Part shown: one piece after another, positions 42,383 to 53,180 of the stretch
Numbering within the stretch: position 1 is the first letter of the stretch
Layout of the letters: every line of letters starts with the position of its first letter
Origin: Epithemia pelagica
Lineage: Eukaryota > Bacillariophyta > Bacillariophyceae > Surirellales > Surirellaceae
Reading direction: 5' to 3'
Length of the DNA stretch: 64,000 nucleotides
Assembly: GCA_946965045.2 (NCBI GenBank)
Contig: OX337240.1
Coordinates: 434,001-498,000 of the forward strand
Position numbers and translations under genes: made by a program
The notes under the pieces: generated by a model
Databases searched by the model: none
What the model saw: the letters and a program-made list of their open reading frames with translations, nothing else
Told to the model about the DNA's origin: nothing

Positions 42383-44809
42383 TCATCTCCACACCACTTG
42401 CCTCAAGGCTGCATTTTCATGTCGGAGAGCCGCTTGATAAATTTGCGTTTCTTCGGCTGTCGTGGCTCGTTCCAATTGTTCTTGCAAGACGGCAATGTTT
42501 TCATGAATTTTGGTCCGTCGTTCCGTGGGGGAGGCACCGGGTTCGCCACCATAATAGGGCAAGAGGTAATGATTGGCGGGAAAGGCTGATCCCACCAAGG
42601 TTCCAAATTCGGCCCGCGTCGGTGACGTTTTGGGATTGGCCGCCTGCAAGCGTTCTTCGGCCGTGCCAACATAGACCTCGTCGCGTTGAAAACCCGCCAC
42701 GTTCTTGTGAATGGCCGCCAAGACCCAGGCGCCATTGCAAATGCCCGTGGCTTCCAACAACAAACAAATGCGCAACAACAAATACGTGACGGGCGTGGAC
42801 AAAAAGGCCAAGGGAAAGGCGGACGCCATGAGTTGCCAGGCAATGGACGCCAAAATCGTCGTAATCAATGCTCCGAGCAGACCGGTACTAAAAAATTCTT
42901 GCGCTGTATCGGAAACTCCCAAGACATTGGATTCGCCCTCCTCCACATCCATGGAAGTGACGCGGGCAATGACAAAGAAACAGGCCACGACAAACAATTG
43001 TCGACCCACCATGAATCCCGGCAAGTTCCGACCTTCGCCCCGAAACAAGAGATCGCAAGTCCGAGAGGCCCAGACGGACGAATTGCGTTCTTCGTCTGTC
43101 AATTTGGCCACGGCAAAAAAGGCAATTTGCATCCCTTCCAACATGCCCACAATGGACATGAGAAAGAGAAACAAAATAAGAGCCACCGCTTCGGGGATAC
43201 CATCCCAGACGGTCGTTTTGCCTTCAAACAGGGCGGCAATTGTCGCCACCAGGGCAAAGGTTAACAGGGCACAGGACAGGAGGACGCGTCCCCAGAAAAG
43301 TGTTTTCTGGCAAGCGTCTCGTGGTTCTTCGTTGGATTCAATGGTTTTACCCGCCAATCGAAACAAGAGAATTTGAATCAAGTAGGACGCGTGCAAGAGA
43401 CCGGACGCTTCAATGGCCATGGCCACCTTGACGGTAAACCAGTTGCCCCAGTCATTGATGAAATCCAACATGCAATGAGAGGCATTGACTTGTGTATTGA
43501 GCTGACCAATCATGCACGTCATGAGAATCATGGCCAAGCCCGAATCCAAAAAGGCGTTGGAAACCACATCGGGCAGATTCAAGACACTGGCATCTTGAAT
43601 GGGGGCACCCGACAAGTTGATGATAAAGACCAGAGCTAGAACCATGAACTGACGACCAATCAAATAACGATCCAGATTGTCTCCACGGTGACCATGCTCA
43701 CAAATACGATAACTAATGGGATGACTTTCCTTGTACAGTTGACGATCAATCGGTGGAAGTCCAACCATGGAGGCTTGTCCACCTTCCACCAAGGATAACC
43801 ACAACAGGGAGACCCAAATGAGCAAAAAGGCCACGGCCGGGTGCGTATCTTCCGACAAGCTGGTTTGTTGATCAAAAATGAGGGCCATGACGACGACAAT
43901 GGAAAAGACGAGGAGCGCCAAGGAAAAGACCGACTTGATAATGCCCACCGGATTTTTCAAGTGTGCTTGAGAGGCTGTTGTGGGTGTCGCCGAAGCAGGA
44001 GAGGTTGGTTCATTGTCGTTGGCGGCGGCAGCATGGGCTCGTTTGGTCAAGGTTGCCACAGCCGCAGGACTAGTAATGATTGGAGTGGGTGGCACCGCCT
44101 GTTCTTGGCTGGTATTGGTCGATGCTGCTGATGCACGGGGAAGAGGAACCGACACTTGCAATTCTTCTGATTCCAATCCATCGCTGACATCGGAACATTG
44201 AATAAACAAGGCATCGGCAATTTTGACCAGGGCATTCTCTTTGGAAATCTCGTACCATTTTTGAGAGGCGGCACTCAACCGACGCTTGTTATTACTTTTG
44301 GTCGTGTCTGTTTCTGCCGACACGGGTTTGTGGATCAAAAATCGACCTCCCTGATCTCGTATTTGGGTATAAATGGAATTGGAAATTTGGTTTCGTTCAG
44401 CTCGACTCGTGGCTCGAAGATAGGCCGATCGATGTTGGGCTACCAGAGCTTCGTATCGTCGCGTACCAATGTGATTGAGGGCCTTTTGAGTCCGTCCCAA
44501 CAAGGGAACATCCCATTCGCCCCACTCAAAGACGGAAATTTTGGGACTGTCCGTTTCATCCTGGAGTTGGAACAATTGTTGTTGTTGTTGATCCTGTTGT
44601 TCTCGAATCGCATTCTGGTTGGAATCAAAGGGTAAGGCCATTTCTTGAAAAATGGGTTCTCCCGAATTGCCCAAATCCCAATCATCGTCATCCTCGTCAT
44701 GGGACAGATACGAAGAAGGGTCTCCCCTCATGCGATCGTCAAGGGGCAAGCCATTGATGGAACTAAATTGACTCGAGGACAAATCGGTGGTTGTCTCCGA
44801 AGTACTCAT
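42383..44809 (-). CDS. Silicon-transporter-like (SIT) membrane protein with N-terminal DUF6824-like domain
   Basis: Single exon, 808 aa. Residues about 97-203 carry WDVPLLGRTQKALNHIGTRR, GGRFLIHKP and WYEISKENALVKIADAL, the pattern of the DUF6824 domain common in diatoms. After a disordered linker come about ten hydrophobic segments (about 288-700) in two similar halves. Half one has EGGQ (342-345) and GRQ (385-387); half two has EGMQ (558-561) and GRQ (602-604). CMLD sits at 446-449. The paired EGxQ/GRQ motifs and CMLD are known silicon-transporter signatures. A C-terminal coiled coil (IHENIAVLQEQLERATTAEE) also fits SITs. Silicic-acid uptake across a membrane is therefore inferred. The N-terminal domain is not part of classical SITs (about 550 aa). 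It could instead be a SIT-related protein with another substrate. Confidence 0.72.
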   Translation of the reverse strand: MSTSETTTDLSSSQFSSINGLPLDDRMRGDPSSYLSHDEDDDDWDLGNSGEPIFQEMALPFDSNQNAIREQQDQQQQQLFQLQDETDSPKISVFEWGEWDVPLLGRTQKALNHIGTRRYEALVAQHRSAYLRATSRAERNQISNSIYTQIRDQGGRFLIHKPVSAETDTTKSNNKRRLSAASQKWYEISKENALVKIADALFIQCSDVSDGLESEELQVSVPLPRASAASTNTSQEQAVPPTPIITSPAAVATLTKRAHAAAANDNEPTSPASATPTTASQAHLKNPVGIIKSVFSLALLVFSIVVVMALIFDQQTSLSEDTHPAVAFLLIWVSLLWLSLVEGGQASMVGLPPIDRQLYKESHPISYRICEHGHRGDNLDRYLIGRQFMVLALVFIINLSGAPIQDASVLNLPDVVSNAFLDSGLAMILMTCMIGQLNTQVNASHCMLDFINDWGNWFTVKVAMAIEASGLLHASYLIQILLFRLAGKTIESNEEPRDACQKTLFWGRVLLSCALLTFALVATIAALFEGKTTVWDGIPEAVALILFLFLMSIVGMLEGMQIAFFAVAKLTDEERNSSVWASRTCDLLFRGEGRNLPGFMVGRQLFVVACFFVIARVTSMDVEEGESNVLGVSDTAQEFFSTGLLGALITTILASIAWQLMASAFPLAFLSTPVTYLLLRICLLLEATGICNGAWVLAAIHKNVAGFQRDEVYVGTAEERLQAANPKTSPTRAEFGTLVGSAFPANHYLLPYYGGEPGASPTERRTKIHENIAVLQEQLERATTAEETQIYQAALRHENAALRQVVWR

Positions 44810-46176
44810 GGTATAGGAGGCAAGAGTCCAAAGGATAGAAGAAGGAGCAAGACTTTTTGGCTCTACCTCTGGTAGAGCGATTGTTGTTCAGGCGATTCTA
44901 GAGAGAAATCAACGTACGATGATGAGACCGTGGCACTTCTTTCTTCTTTATCAGATCTCTGTGTGGAATGGACAGAATCGAGAAAGAAAAATCATAAGTC
45001 ATGTGTCTGGGCAGGTTGTTCTCTCTCTCATCGTGAGGTTAAGTAGATTTGCATGGATCGTGGTAGCTTCAACCGTTGGTATCTGATTCAACGGAGGATA
45101 CTCCAACCCATAACGCTCCTTTACCTGCGCATAAATGTTCTCGAACACGTTTTGTGCGCTCAATGTATCACAGAAATAAAAACGTTTATGGTTTCGGTTT
45201 TTGTCAAAAAAATGATGAAAACCTTCTCTGATATGTACTACGATACAATAGAATGATTTCAACGGATTTCAGAACCGAAATAGTTTATGTTACCATACAA
45301 CGAAATCCGTCAAACACTTTCTAGCAGAAACACAAACGATGACCACGTGCGTCCACGTCCACGGCGCACCGCGCACCTCGCCTTTCATTGGGCGCACCGA
45401 ACGGAACGCAGGGCGATCGGTCCATATCTATCTGTTGGTGTTGGGGAATAGAACAATGGTCTCACGAATCACATTCTCCCACAATCAACATCCCTCAATA
45501 TGGAGCACCTCTCTTACTCTGTCGCTTTCCGACATGGTAGGTAGGCGAACGCGAAACTTTCATGTGACAACCACGACTTGTGGAGAAACTACTCGCGATG
45601 GTATACGACAACTATTGAATCGTTCCATTCGTTCGCAGGCATTTTGATATTAATATTATGGAGCACCTCTCTTTCCTGCAGCTGTAGAGGAAAGCGAACA
45701 TTATTTCATGTGCCACGCACGACTTGTGGAGAAACTACTCTAGCAATGGGATACGACAACAACTCAACAAGCACTATCTCGACTACCTAGGAATCGTTCC
45801 ATTCGTTCGCAGTCCTTCGTGGTGGAGACTGCGCACCTATATGGAATGGTGGAACGAAGGCGACCGATCCACATGGTTTTGGTTCGTTTTTCATTCCCTC
45901 TCTACGAATCTTGTCAAGTCGCTTGCTAGTCCCGACATGGACGGACATGGGGCATGATACTAGGCGTGCGACACTTGGTCGTCGTACCATTGTCGTATAA
46001 GACGTTTCTGGATTGTGTCGATTGGCAGCACTCTCTTGTTTCTCATACTAGGTATGATTGTTGTTCCATAGACATACACCACAACACTCTATGGTATATG
46101 ATTTATATGGTGTATGCAAGATCATTGGTACGATTTCTAGTAGATTTCAGAACTACAATTTTCTAGACTGGCGTTC
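44810..46176. other. Intergenic, 1.37 kb
   Basis: Between two minus-strand genes. Apart from the tandem duplication at 45498-45812, nothing is recognised. The stretch 46060-46150 is AT-rich. Confidence 0.45.
45498..45812. repeat. Imperfect tandem duplication, unit about 155 bp
   Basis: Both copies start ATGGAGCACCTCTCT, share CGACTTGTGGAGAAACTACT in the middle, and end AATCGTTCCATTCGTTCGCAG. Copy one is about 45498-45638, copy two about 45656-45812. The copies differ by small insertions and substitutions. Confidence 0.65.
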
Positions 46177-47442
46177 TTAGGCGTGTTGCTGCTCGGTACA
46201 CTGCTTGGCAGTGGATTCTTGTGGTTGTTGCCACGACGACACTAAGGATTTCAAGACTCGGTTCGCAGCACTCACGGCTCCTTCCATGACACCGGGCGAG
46301 TGCCAATCGGTTTCCGACCCGGCAAATTCCAGCAGTCCATTCCATTCCAGTGTGGACAAGGCTCGCAACGGATGCGGATGGGGATGAATGGTCGTGGGCG
46401 CCGCATCTTCACTAATATATCGTTCCAATGGCCATCGTTGGACATGATAGTGGGTATAGGACAAGGCTTGTTGGGCCGCCTGTGGTTCTTGGAGGTGCGT
46501 CCAAACGTGCACCATTTGCGTGGCCACTTGTCGGGCCAAGACGGCATTGTCGTGGAGTGCATCATTGGCAGTGTTATTGCTGGGGAGCGTAAAAAAGGTC
46601 AAGGCCGACACGGATGAATCATCATTGTCGACGACGGTCGTACTACTGTCATAAACTTGAAAGGCGGGTGCCCCGGGCCCTCGTGGCAATCCCATATTGG
46701 AGGAATCGGACTTCCAAAATTTGTGGGCATAGACCAAGGCCACCTTGGTGACTCCGGCCATCCAGGTAGGGGAGGCCGCCCAAGCCCGTTGTTTGGCCAT
46801 TGAGACGGGAGGATCAAATTCCACATGCTTCTCGACGAGCTTGGGTGGGACACAAAAGACGACGCGACGAGCCCACACGAGGGATGGTTCGTCCTTGTCC
46901 TTGTCGTTGTTGGTGGTTTCCAATTGGATCAACCGTTGGCCGTCGTTGGTAGATTCCTTCACAAGCGTGCATTTCGTCACGGGCGTATTGAGAACAATGC
47001 GCGGTTCCTCGTCGTCATCATCCCTTGCTTGTTGTTGTTGTTCAATTTGCGCCCGCAAGGCATGCACCAGTTGAACCGCTCCTCCTTGAATCCGAGTCGA
47101 CGACGCATCGTCGGGTTGCACAAAGGTTGTGAGATTCAAGTCGTCGACCAACTTTCTCATGTGGGGTTGATGCGACGGCCAAATCCAGGCCCCGCCCATG
47201 TCAATGGCGTCCGTCGTCGACTTTGTATTCGTAGTGGGCAAAGGATTAGCCAATCGTCCTCCGAGGACGGACCGTGCTTCCAACAATTTCCATTCCAGGG
47301 CTGGTTGTGCTTGCTGTTGCAAGCCATGACCCAAGACCAAGCCACTCAATCCACCTCCCACCACAATGACATCCCAAATTTTGCGGGCTACAGTCGTTGT
47401 TGTTTCATGAGAGGAGGAGGGAGGCTTGGGGAGGGAAACCAT
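46177..47442 (-). CDS. Flavin-containing amine oxidase family protein
   Basis: Single exon, 421 aa from the ATG at 47442. The N-terminus holds the FAD dinucleotide-binding motif VIVVGGGLSGLVLGHGL, followed by LLEARSVLGGRL and MGGAWIWP, the typical amine-oxidase order. Later stretches are VFCVPPKLVEKHVEFDPP, WMAGVTKVALVYAHKFW and, near the C-terminus, LLEFAGSETDWHSPGVMEGA, where the FAD-contacting G-E/S-x-T region of MAO-type enzymes is found. The family oxidises amines, polyamines or related compounds; the substrate cannot be given. No targeting peptide or covalent-FAD cysteine motif is clear. An Asp/Glu-rich loop and an Asn/Asp/Lys loop look like species-specific inserts. Confidence 0.82.
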   Translation of the reverse strand: MVSLPKPPSSSHETTTTVARKIWDVIVVGGGLSGLVLGHGLQQQAQPALEWKLLEARSVLGGRLANPLPTTNTKSTTDAIDMGGAWIWPSHQPHMRKLVDDLNLTTFVQPDDASSTRIQGGAVQLVHALRAQIEQQQQARDDDDEEPRIVLNTPVTKCTLVKESTNDGQRLIQLETTNNDKDKDEPSLVWARRVVFCVPPKLVEKHVEFDPPVSMAKQRAWAASPTWMAGVTKVALVYAHKFWKSDSSNMGLPRGPGAPAFQVYDSSTTVVDNDDSSVSALTFFTLPSNNTANDALHDNAVLARQVATQMVHVWTHLQEPQAAQQALSYTHYHVQRWPLERYISEDAAPTTIHPHPHPLRALSTLEWNGLLEFAGSETDWHSPGVMEGAVSAANRVLKSLVSSWQQPQESTAKQCTEQQHA

Positions 47443-47897
47443 TTTGATTGATACCAAAAACGTTGGTCTCGAAGCAGTAGACAGAGAAACTGTGTGTGTG
47501 TTGGAGAGTTGGCCTTTGACAATTGTGGCAAAGTTGGTTTTATGAAGAAAGAGAAATCATGTCGTTTATGATAAGCTCGCTTGGCCTCTTCTGATACCGT
47601 CGAATCTCCACCATCAAATACCCTTTGACAACATGGTCTATCATCGATGCTGCTTGAGATCAAAAACGATATATGGAAGAATGACGTGTTGGTGGTGGCG
47701 TTGGACTGTACAGTTTCTGGTAGTGTCGACTTTGGTCTATTGTATGGGATCTTCGTCCGATCTCGCGCTCCAATGGTATTGTACACTTTGAAAAAATGAA
47801 TCCAAAGTTCTTCCGAGTTCGACCGCTGCGAGCGCCTCGAGCCTCGAGCACGTGGCTCGCGCGAGCGAAGTTCCCGCTCCAAGTATGACCAGACCCC
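47443..47897. promoter_or_regulatory. Upstream region of the amine oxidase gene
   Basis: About 450 bp up to the target-site duplication of element M2. No gene is supported. Confidence 0.3.
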
Positions 47898-47978
47898 TAC
47901 CCCCTAGCGGGAGGGTGAGTCCAGATCGACAGACAGACCAAGAGCATTCTGATACTCACCCCCAAGGCGCGATTCTCA

Positions 47979-48766
47979 GGGCCTGTGTCCAGGGAATGTG
48001 TTTTTGAGTTCTGAAATCGAGTTTCGAGTTTCGAGGTTGAGCCAATAGGTTATGGTCCCCTTGAAAACTCGAAAACACAACCTCGAATCCCCCAAATCTT
48101 GGCAATCCCCCAACGACCTTGCCAAGATTCTGAAATCGAGTTTCGAGTTTCGAGTTTTGCAAAGAGCCCCACGCGCTCCTACAAAACCCACCTTTCAGCC
48201 GCCGGGCTCTCTGTCTCTCATTTCGATCTCTCCGACAACAACAACGAGGCAATCTCTCTTGTCCATCATAGACAATAGTACTCCTAGCACAATGATTGAT
48301 GTGATATAAGTAGGAGCTTCTCTAGAAAATAAGCAAGTATTATTAACCTGTCGCTGCCATGGAAGTAATGGTCATAACCACTGTCAATGGTCAAAAGCAA
48401 ATAGTTCTCATCTCTCCATAGATGACATGGTTACGGAACAAAGCCCGCATCCTGCTCCATGGACGGGCTCTACAAATATTCTACCTTCTCCCGTTATGCA
48501 ATGTAATATTAGGAATTAGGAGTACTCAAGCGACATTTGTTTGTCGTCATTGTCAATTGCCGTTGTGCTCGTTCATGCGCCGGTAGGGGGGAAGCATGGG
48601 AGTGCACGAGTATTGAAAAATAAAACTCGAAACTCGAAACTCGAAAATACAGTTTTTACCTGGACACGTACATCCAGATCGTTGTTTCAAGGTAGTGACA
48701 GAGCCCCACCTCAAAACTCGAAACTCGATTTCAGACCTCGAAAACACATTCCCTGGACACAGGGCC
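47979..48766. mobile_element. Inverted-repeat element nested in M2
   Basis: Left end GGGCCTGTGTCCAGGGAATG; right end, read inward, GGCCCTGTGTCCAGGGAATG. The similarity goes on for about 55 bp through CTGAAATCGAGTTTCGAGTT. TCA directly flanks both sides (47976-47978; 48767-48769), a possible 3-bp target duplication as in PIF/Harbinger-type MITEs, although TCA is not the usual TWA. No coding capacity is seen. Confidence 0.6.
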
Positions 48767-49688
48767 TCAAAATCGGCGATCTTTCGACTTTGACACAAAC
48801 TCACAACCACCACAAGGCAATCACTACGAGACCCATCTTGTTGTGGTTGTAACAACACCCATGGCCCCTCCCAATCAGATCCGCTTTGTTCCTGCTGTCT
48901 CTAACCACCCAAGGAACACTCCTGGCCGTGAAATGGCATGTGTAGACCCTTTGATCGCTCCAAGTGCTCAGTACCACTACGGTGCAAACCCAAACAACAA
49001 CAATCAAACAGATAACCCTTTGTCTGAACGTGTTATGGATCCCTTTGCCTCTTTACAAGTACCTCCCACGATCAATTACCCCTCCCCTATATACCTGGTG
49101 ACTCTCAGTGTTGTTGCACGACTCTCCGAATCCACTATTTATGGATTTGTGCTGTGAGAGACGAAATCAGGAGGTGGGCTCTCATGGCCGTGCCATATTG
49201 GTGAAAGCAGCCAACTAAATTTGTTGGCATTTCTTGTTATGATAAATGCTCTTTTTCAGGATTCAGCAGCTATCAACGACTAATCTACATCCATTCAATG
49301 GAATCCAATTGTTTTGAGAAAGCATAATCCACAAGTGAACGAGAACACCAGAAAATAGCAATGTGTTGAATCAGGCGGTGGGTAGTGTCATGTATGGACA
49401 GTGATTGGTTGTGTGAGGTGCTATGTTTGATGATTGGTTGGGTTTGGTGCTAGTGACAGGTTCGCCACCTGGTTTTGCCGTGATAGAATTCTTGATTTAG
49501 TTGTCTTGTTGCCATTGTTGTTTGGGTTGTCACTGTTTGGACAGCTTTGTTTTTAACGATAGCACTGACAGCTGGAAAATGTGACAATGGCTTGCACAAT
49601 GTTGGCAAAACAACATAGTAAATGAAAGGAGGATTCTGGCTGGACTGGCACAAGCGCGTTTCTTTCCTCTTGTTCGAAAACAACGACC

Positions 49689-49943
49689 ATGGTGACAATA
49701 GACGACATTATCTCGCACAATGCTGCCAAGGATTTGTTGCAAGTCTTGCAGACAGATGCGGCCAACAAGGAAGCAACACAATTGCTTAAAATGGTACGAG
49801 CTCAATACCACAATGATTTGGAGCATACCACCATGGAAATGGGACACAAGAACGTTTCTCTTCCGTTGTCTGAGGTGGTGGAAGTGTGCTTGGAATCGTC
49901 GTTGTTGTCATCGTCATCATCATTGTCCAACGCGGGAAAATGA
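49689..49943 (+). CDS. Small ORF inside M2, unknown
   Basis: 84 aa from an ATG in a good context (ACCATGG). The first half is helical (TIDDIISHNAAKDLLQVLQT) and the end is Ser-rich. There is no known domain. It could be a captured host exon or a small M2 gene; nothing shows expression. Confidence 0.3.
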   Translation: MVTIDDIISHNAAKDLLQVLQTDAANKEATQLLKMVRAQYHNDLEHTTMEMGHKNVSLPLSEVVEVCLESSLLSSSSSLSNAGK

Positions 49944-50336
49944 TTCACTTGACCATTCAATGATCTTCGCAAGCGGTCAGGCATCCAGCTTGTTGTCGAT
50001 CCTACTTGATCTTGTACAACAAACCAAGCAGTGTTGCAACGGTTGTTGTTGGTGGCTTCAATACTGCTTGGTATGCCGCTTCCGCACGGTGATACGCCTC
50101 TCACCTCATACAGGGGACCGACGGTGTCGCTTGTGGGACGGAGAAGACTTGGTGGACGACATGGTATAGTGTTGCACCTCCACCCACCGTGGTGGATGCA
50201 GTGAATGTGTGAGATGAAATTTTGGGTTTGTGTCAAAGTCGAGTGAGCGCGATGGCGCCTTGGGGGTGAGTATCAGAATTCACAAACCCTCATTCACGAC
50301 CAGGACTCACCCTTCCGCTAGGGGGTACCAGACCCC

Positions 50337-50685
50337 AAGCCCCAAAGTTTCGTTGCACAAAAAAAGAGAAAAGACCCCAGCAAAAGATCTCGCCACTCGC
50401 CACCACCTGGTCTCACTCTCACCAGGGACACCCGGCATTTTGGTTCCCCCAGGATGACTTTACCTAAACTCCTTTTGGGTAGCTAGGGCTGATCGCTAAT
50501 CTTGCGAGGGCTAGCTATTTTATTTTATGCACAATAGGGTTCGGGTCAAAGACACGTGTTCAAGACCAAACGAATTGTTAATTAGTTGTTTTTTGTGTCA
50601 CATCTGAGTCTTGTATTACGACGATCGCTAAAGCTTTCTCGTTTTGAGTCGTGTTGGTTTCGGGTTGGTCCCGTTTTTAACGTCT
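50337..50685. other. Intergenic, M2 to minisatellite
   Basis: No gene or RNA recognised. Confidence 0.4.
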
Positions 50686-50801
50686 GGTTTCGAGTTGGTG
50701 TCCACTGGTTTCGAGTTGGTGTCCACTGGTTTCGGGTTGGTGTCCACTGGTTTCGAGTTGGTTTCCAAGTTGGTTTCGAGTTGGTTTCGAGTTGGTTTCG
50801 A
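50686..50801. repeat. Minisatellite, unit about 21 bp
   Basis: Tandem copies of GGTTTCGAGTTGGTGTCCACT with variants lacking GTCCACT. The same unit recurs at 52865-52967 and in traces at 59118-59150, in the same orientation. Confidence 0.85.
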
Positions 50802-51061
50802 CCCCTCTACAAACTGCGAACGCAATAATCAACCATGTCGCGCAACAGACGGATCGTTTTGACCCAACAACTATGGAAACAACAACAACGAGGAAGCAAC
50901 AAACAACGACCTCCCGAACAACAACAACAAGCACCATGGATGCAACAAGGTGATACGCATGTCTCGGCTATGGCCTTCTCGTCTTCCTACCCTCCTACTG
51001 CTGGTCCTATCGAACGACAGTGAACGGGAAATCGAATCGCGGCAATCAGACGGCGACAACG

Positions 51062-51301
<240 letters not shown>

Positions 51302-51311
51302 TACGCAACAA

Positions 51312-51626
51312 TCAATCGATAGCCTTGACGAGGGTGGTGGTGTATAGGGTTGAATCTCGACGGACAATCCTCGTCGAATGGGTCGATGGGAGGAGGCGGA
51401 TGGTCTCTGCTAGGTTCTCTTGTTTCACTTGCTCGACAATCTGATCGAGACGTTTCACGGCACCCATGGCTTTGGCTACGGTATCGGCTGTGAGTATTCG
51501 AGCGTCGTTGTTGTCGTTTTGTGCCCGAAAGCACGTTTGGACAAACTCCATGGCATCGGCCACCGTCACATTGTCCGAACCGGAAGTTTGAAACCTCATC
51601 CCAGTCCGTACAAGAGGACAGGACAT
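51312..51626 (-). CDS. Possible small or partial gene, unknown
   Basis: 104 aa, composed like a real helical protein (VTVADAMEFVQTCF, TADTVAKAMGAVKRLDQIVE). It ends at the (AAC)n tract and starts at the tandem repeats, so it may be a remnant cut by repeat expansion. No family is recognised. Confidence 0.3.
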   Translation of the reverse strand: MSCPLVRTGMRFQTSGSDNVTVADAMEFVQTCFRAQNDNNDARILTADTVAKAMGAVKRLDQIVEQVKQENLAETIRLLPSTHSTRIVRRDSTLYTTTLVKAID

Positions 51627-51630
51627 GGGA

Positions 51631-52602
51631 GGGAAGAATGGTGGTTTTGGATGGAGGAAGTGTCAAGGAAGCAGTAGTGGTGATGGCGACGACGTAGCGA
51701 CGACAAGGACTGTTGCAGCAACGACAACAACAGCAAGTGACTAGCGGCGACAACGACAACGACAGCAAGCGGCGACAACGGAACGACTGGACAGAAAATG
51801 GCTGTGCCCCAACAGCCCCAATGCGACAATCAACTACTGGCTACCACCAAACGAACAACAACAACTACAGCACTCGGAGACAACAACGACAACAGTCTGA
51901 TGCTGCGACAACACCAAACGCAACAACACCTTACTCAACAATCAACTCCCAGGGAAGAATGGTGGTTTTGGATGTAGGAAGCAGTAGTGGTGATGGAGAC
52001 GACGTTGCGACGACAAGGACTGTCGCAGCAACGACAACAACAGCAAGCGACTAGCGGCGACAACGACAAACCCAACGACGACAACGACAGCAAGTGGCGA
52101 CAATGACTAGCGGCGACAAGGACAACGACTGGACGGAAAATGGCTGTGCCCCAACAGCCCCAATGCGACAATCAACTACTGGCTACCGCCAAACGAACAA
52201 CAACAACTACCAACAACGACAACAGTCTGATGCTGCGACAACACCAAACGCAACAACACCTTACTCAACAATCAACTCCCAGGGAAGAATGGGGTTTTGG
52301 ATGTAGGAAGCAGTAGTGGTGATGGAGACGACGTTGCGACGACAAGGACTGTCGCAGCAACGACAACAACAGCAAGCGACTAGCGGCGACAACGACAAAC
52401 CCAACGACGACAACGACAGCAAGCGGCGACAATGACTAGCGGCGACAAGGACAACAACTGGACGGAAAATGGCTGTGTCCCAACAGCCCCAATGCGACAA
52501 TCAACTACTGGCTACCACCAAACGAACAACAACTACAGCACTCGTAGAAAACAACGACAACAATCTGACACCAAACGCAACAACACCTTACTCAACAATC
52601 AA
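51631..52602. repeat. Three tandem units of about 325 bp
   Basis: Units begin GGGAAGAATGG at 51631, 51952 and 52282 and share GGAAAATGGCTGTG(C/T)CCCAACAG (about 51796, 52137, 52466). Copies two and three are most alike. They are rich in ACAACGAC and contain short AAC runs. Gln/Asn-rich frames cross them, but stops break any long one. Confidence 0.8.
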
Positions 52603-52864
52603 CTCCCCCGTTGGAACCTTTGTCGCTGGGTGCAATGTCAACGAGAGCCCCTTTGAAACCTTGATGGACGGTGAAACAACAACCAACGAAGACAAATGGA
52701 TCGATGCAGGATGGTGAAGATGAACGAAACGATTGCCTACGACCTACGGCATATACAAGCATGTACAAAGCTAGGTAGATGTTCTATAATAGTAGCTGTT
52801 CATATTCAAAGAGGTTGATTGTTGTGCTAGCGATGGTGTGGTTGGAGGTGGAGCTCGTATGTAG

Positions 52865-52967
52865 GTTTCGAGTTGGTTTCGAGTTGGTTTCGAGTTGGTG
52901 TCCACTTGTTTCCACTTGTTTCGAGTTGGTGTCCAGTGGTTTCGAGTTGGTGTCCAGTGGTTTCGAC
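52865..52967. repeat. Second minisatellite tract, target of E2
   Basis: Units of TTTCGAGTTGGTGTCCA(G/C)T, as at 50686. Retroelement E2 is inserted directly at its right end; the TCGAC target site is part of the repeat unit. Confidence 0.85.
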
Positions 52968-53180
52968 TGTTGAAACCTGTAACGAACCGTGCTGTAAAGG
53001 CAACAATTCCTATAACAAATTACGTATTCTCCTTAGAATGAGCACTGTTGTTTGTTTCGTTGCTCTCCTGTCCACGTCGTTTCACCTCAGTCCATTCGTC
53101 ATCATTTGCAGATGGATCTTCGCCTTGCTCAGTCGCTGTTTTCGTTTGTTCTGCGACTCCTCGCGGGACTTCCTTCAACA
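52968..53180 (-). repeat. 3' LTR of E2
   Basis: 213 bp with TGTTGAAGG...CAACA ends (sense). The ORF2 stop (53020-53022) lies inside it. Confidence 0.93.

Larger units (their letters stand above)
47898..50327. mobile_element. Mutator-like element M2, same family as M1
   Basis: Ends start TACCCCCTAGCGG and carry GGGTGAGTCC...ACTCACCCCCAAGGCGC, mirrored at the other end; they are recognisably related to the M1 TIRs. A perfect 9-bp duplication CCAGACCCC flanks it (47889-47897 and 50328-50336). Length is 2430 bp. No transposase motif is visible. It contains a nested inverted-repeat element near its left end and a small ORF near its right end. Confidence 0.75.

Noticed and set aside
50686-50801. 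CRISPR-like direct repeats
   Set aside because: The units are contiguous without unique spacers, and the DNA is eukaryotic nuclear sequence, so this is a minisatellite.
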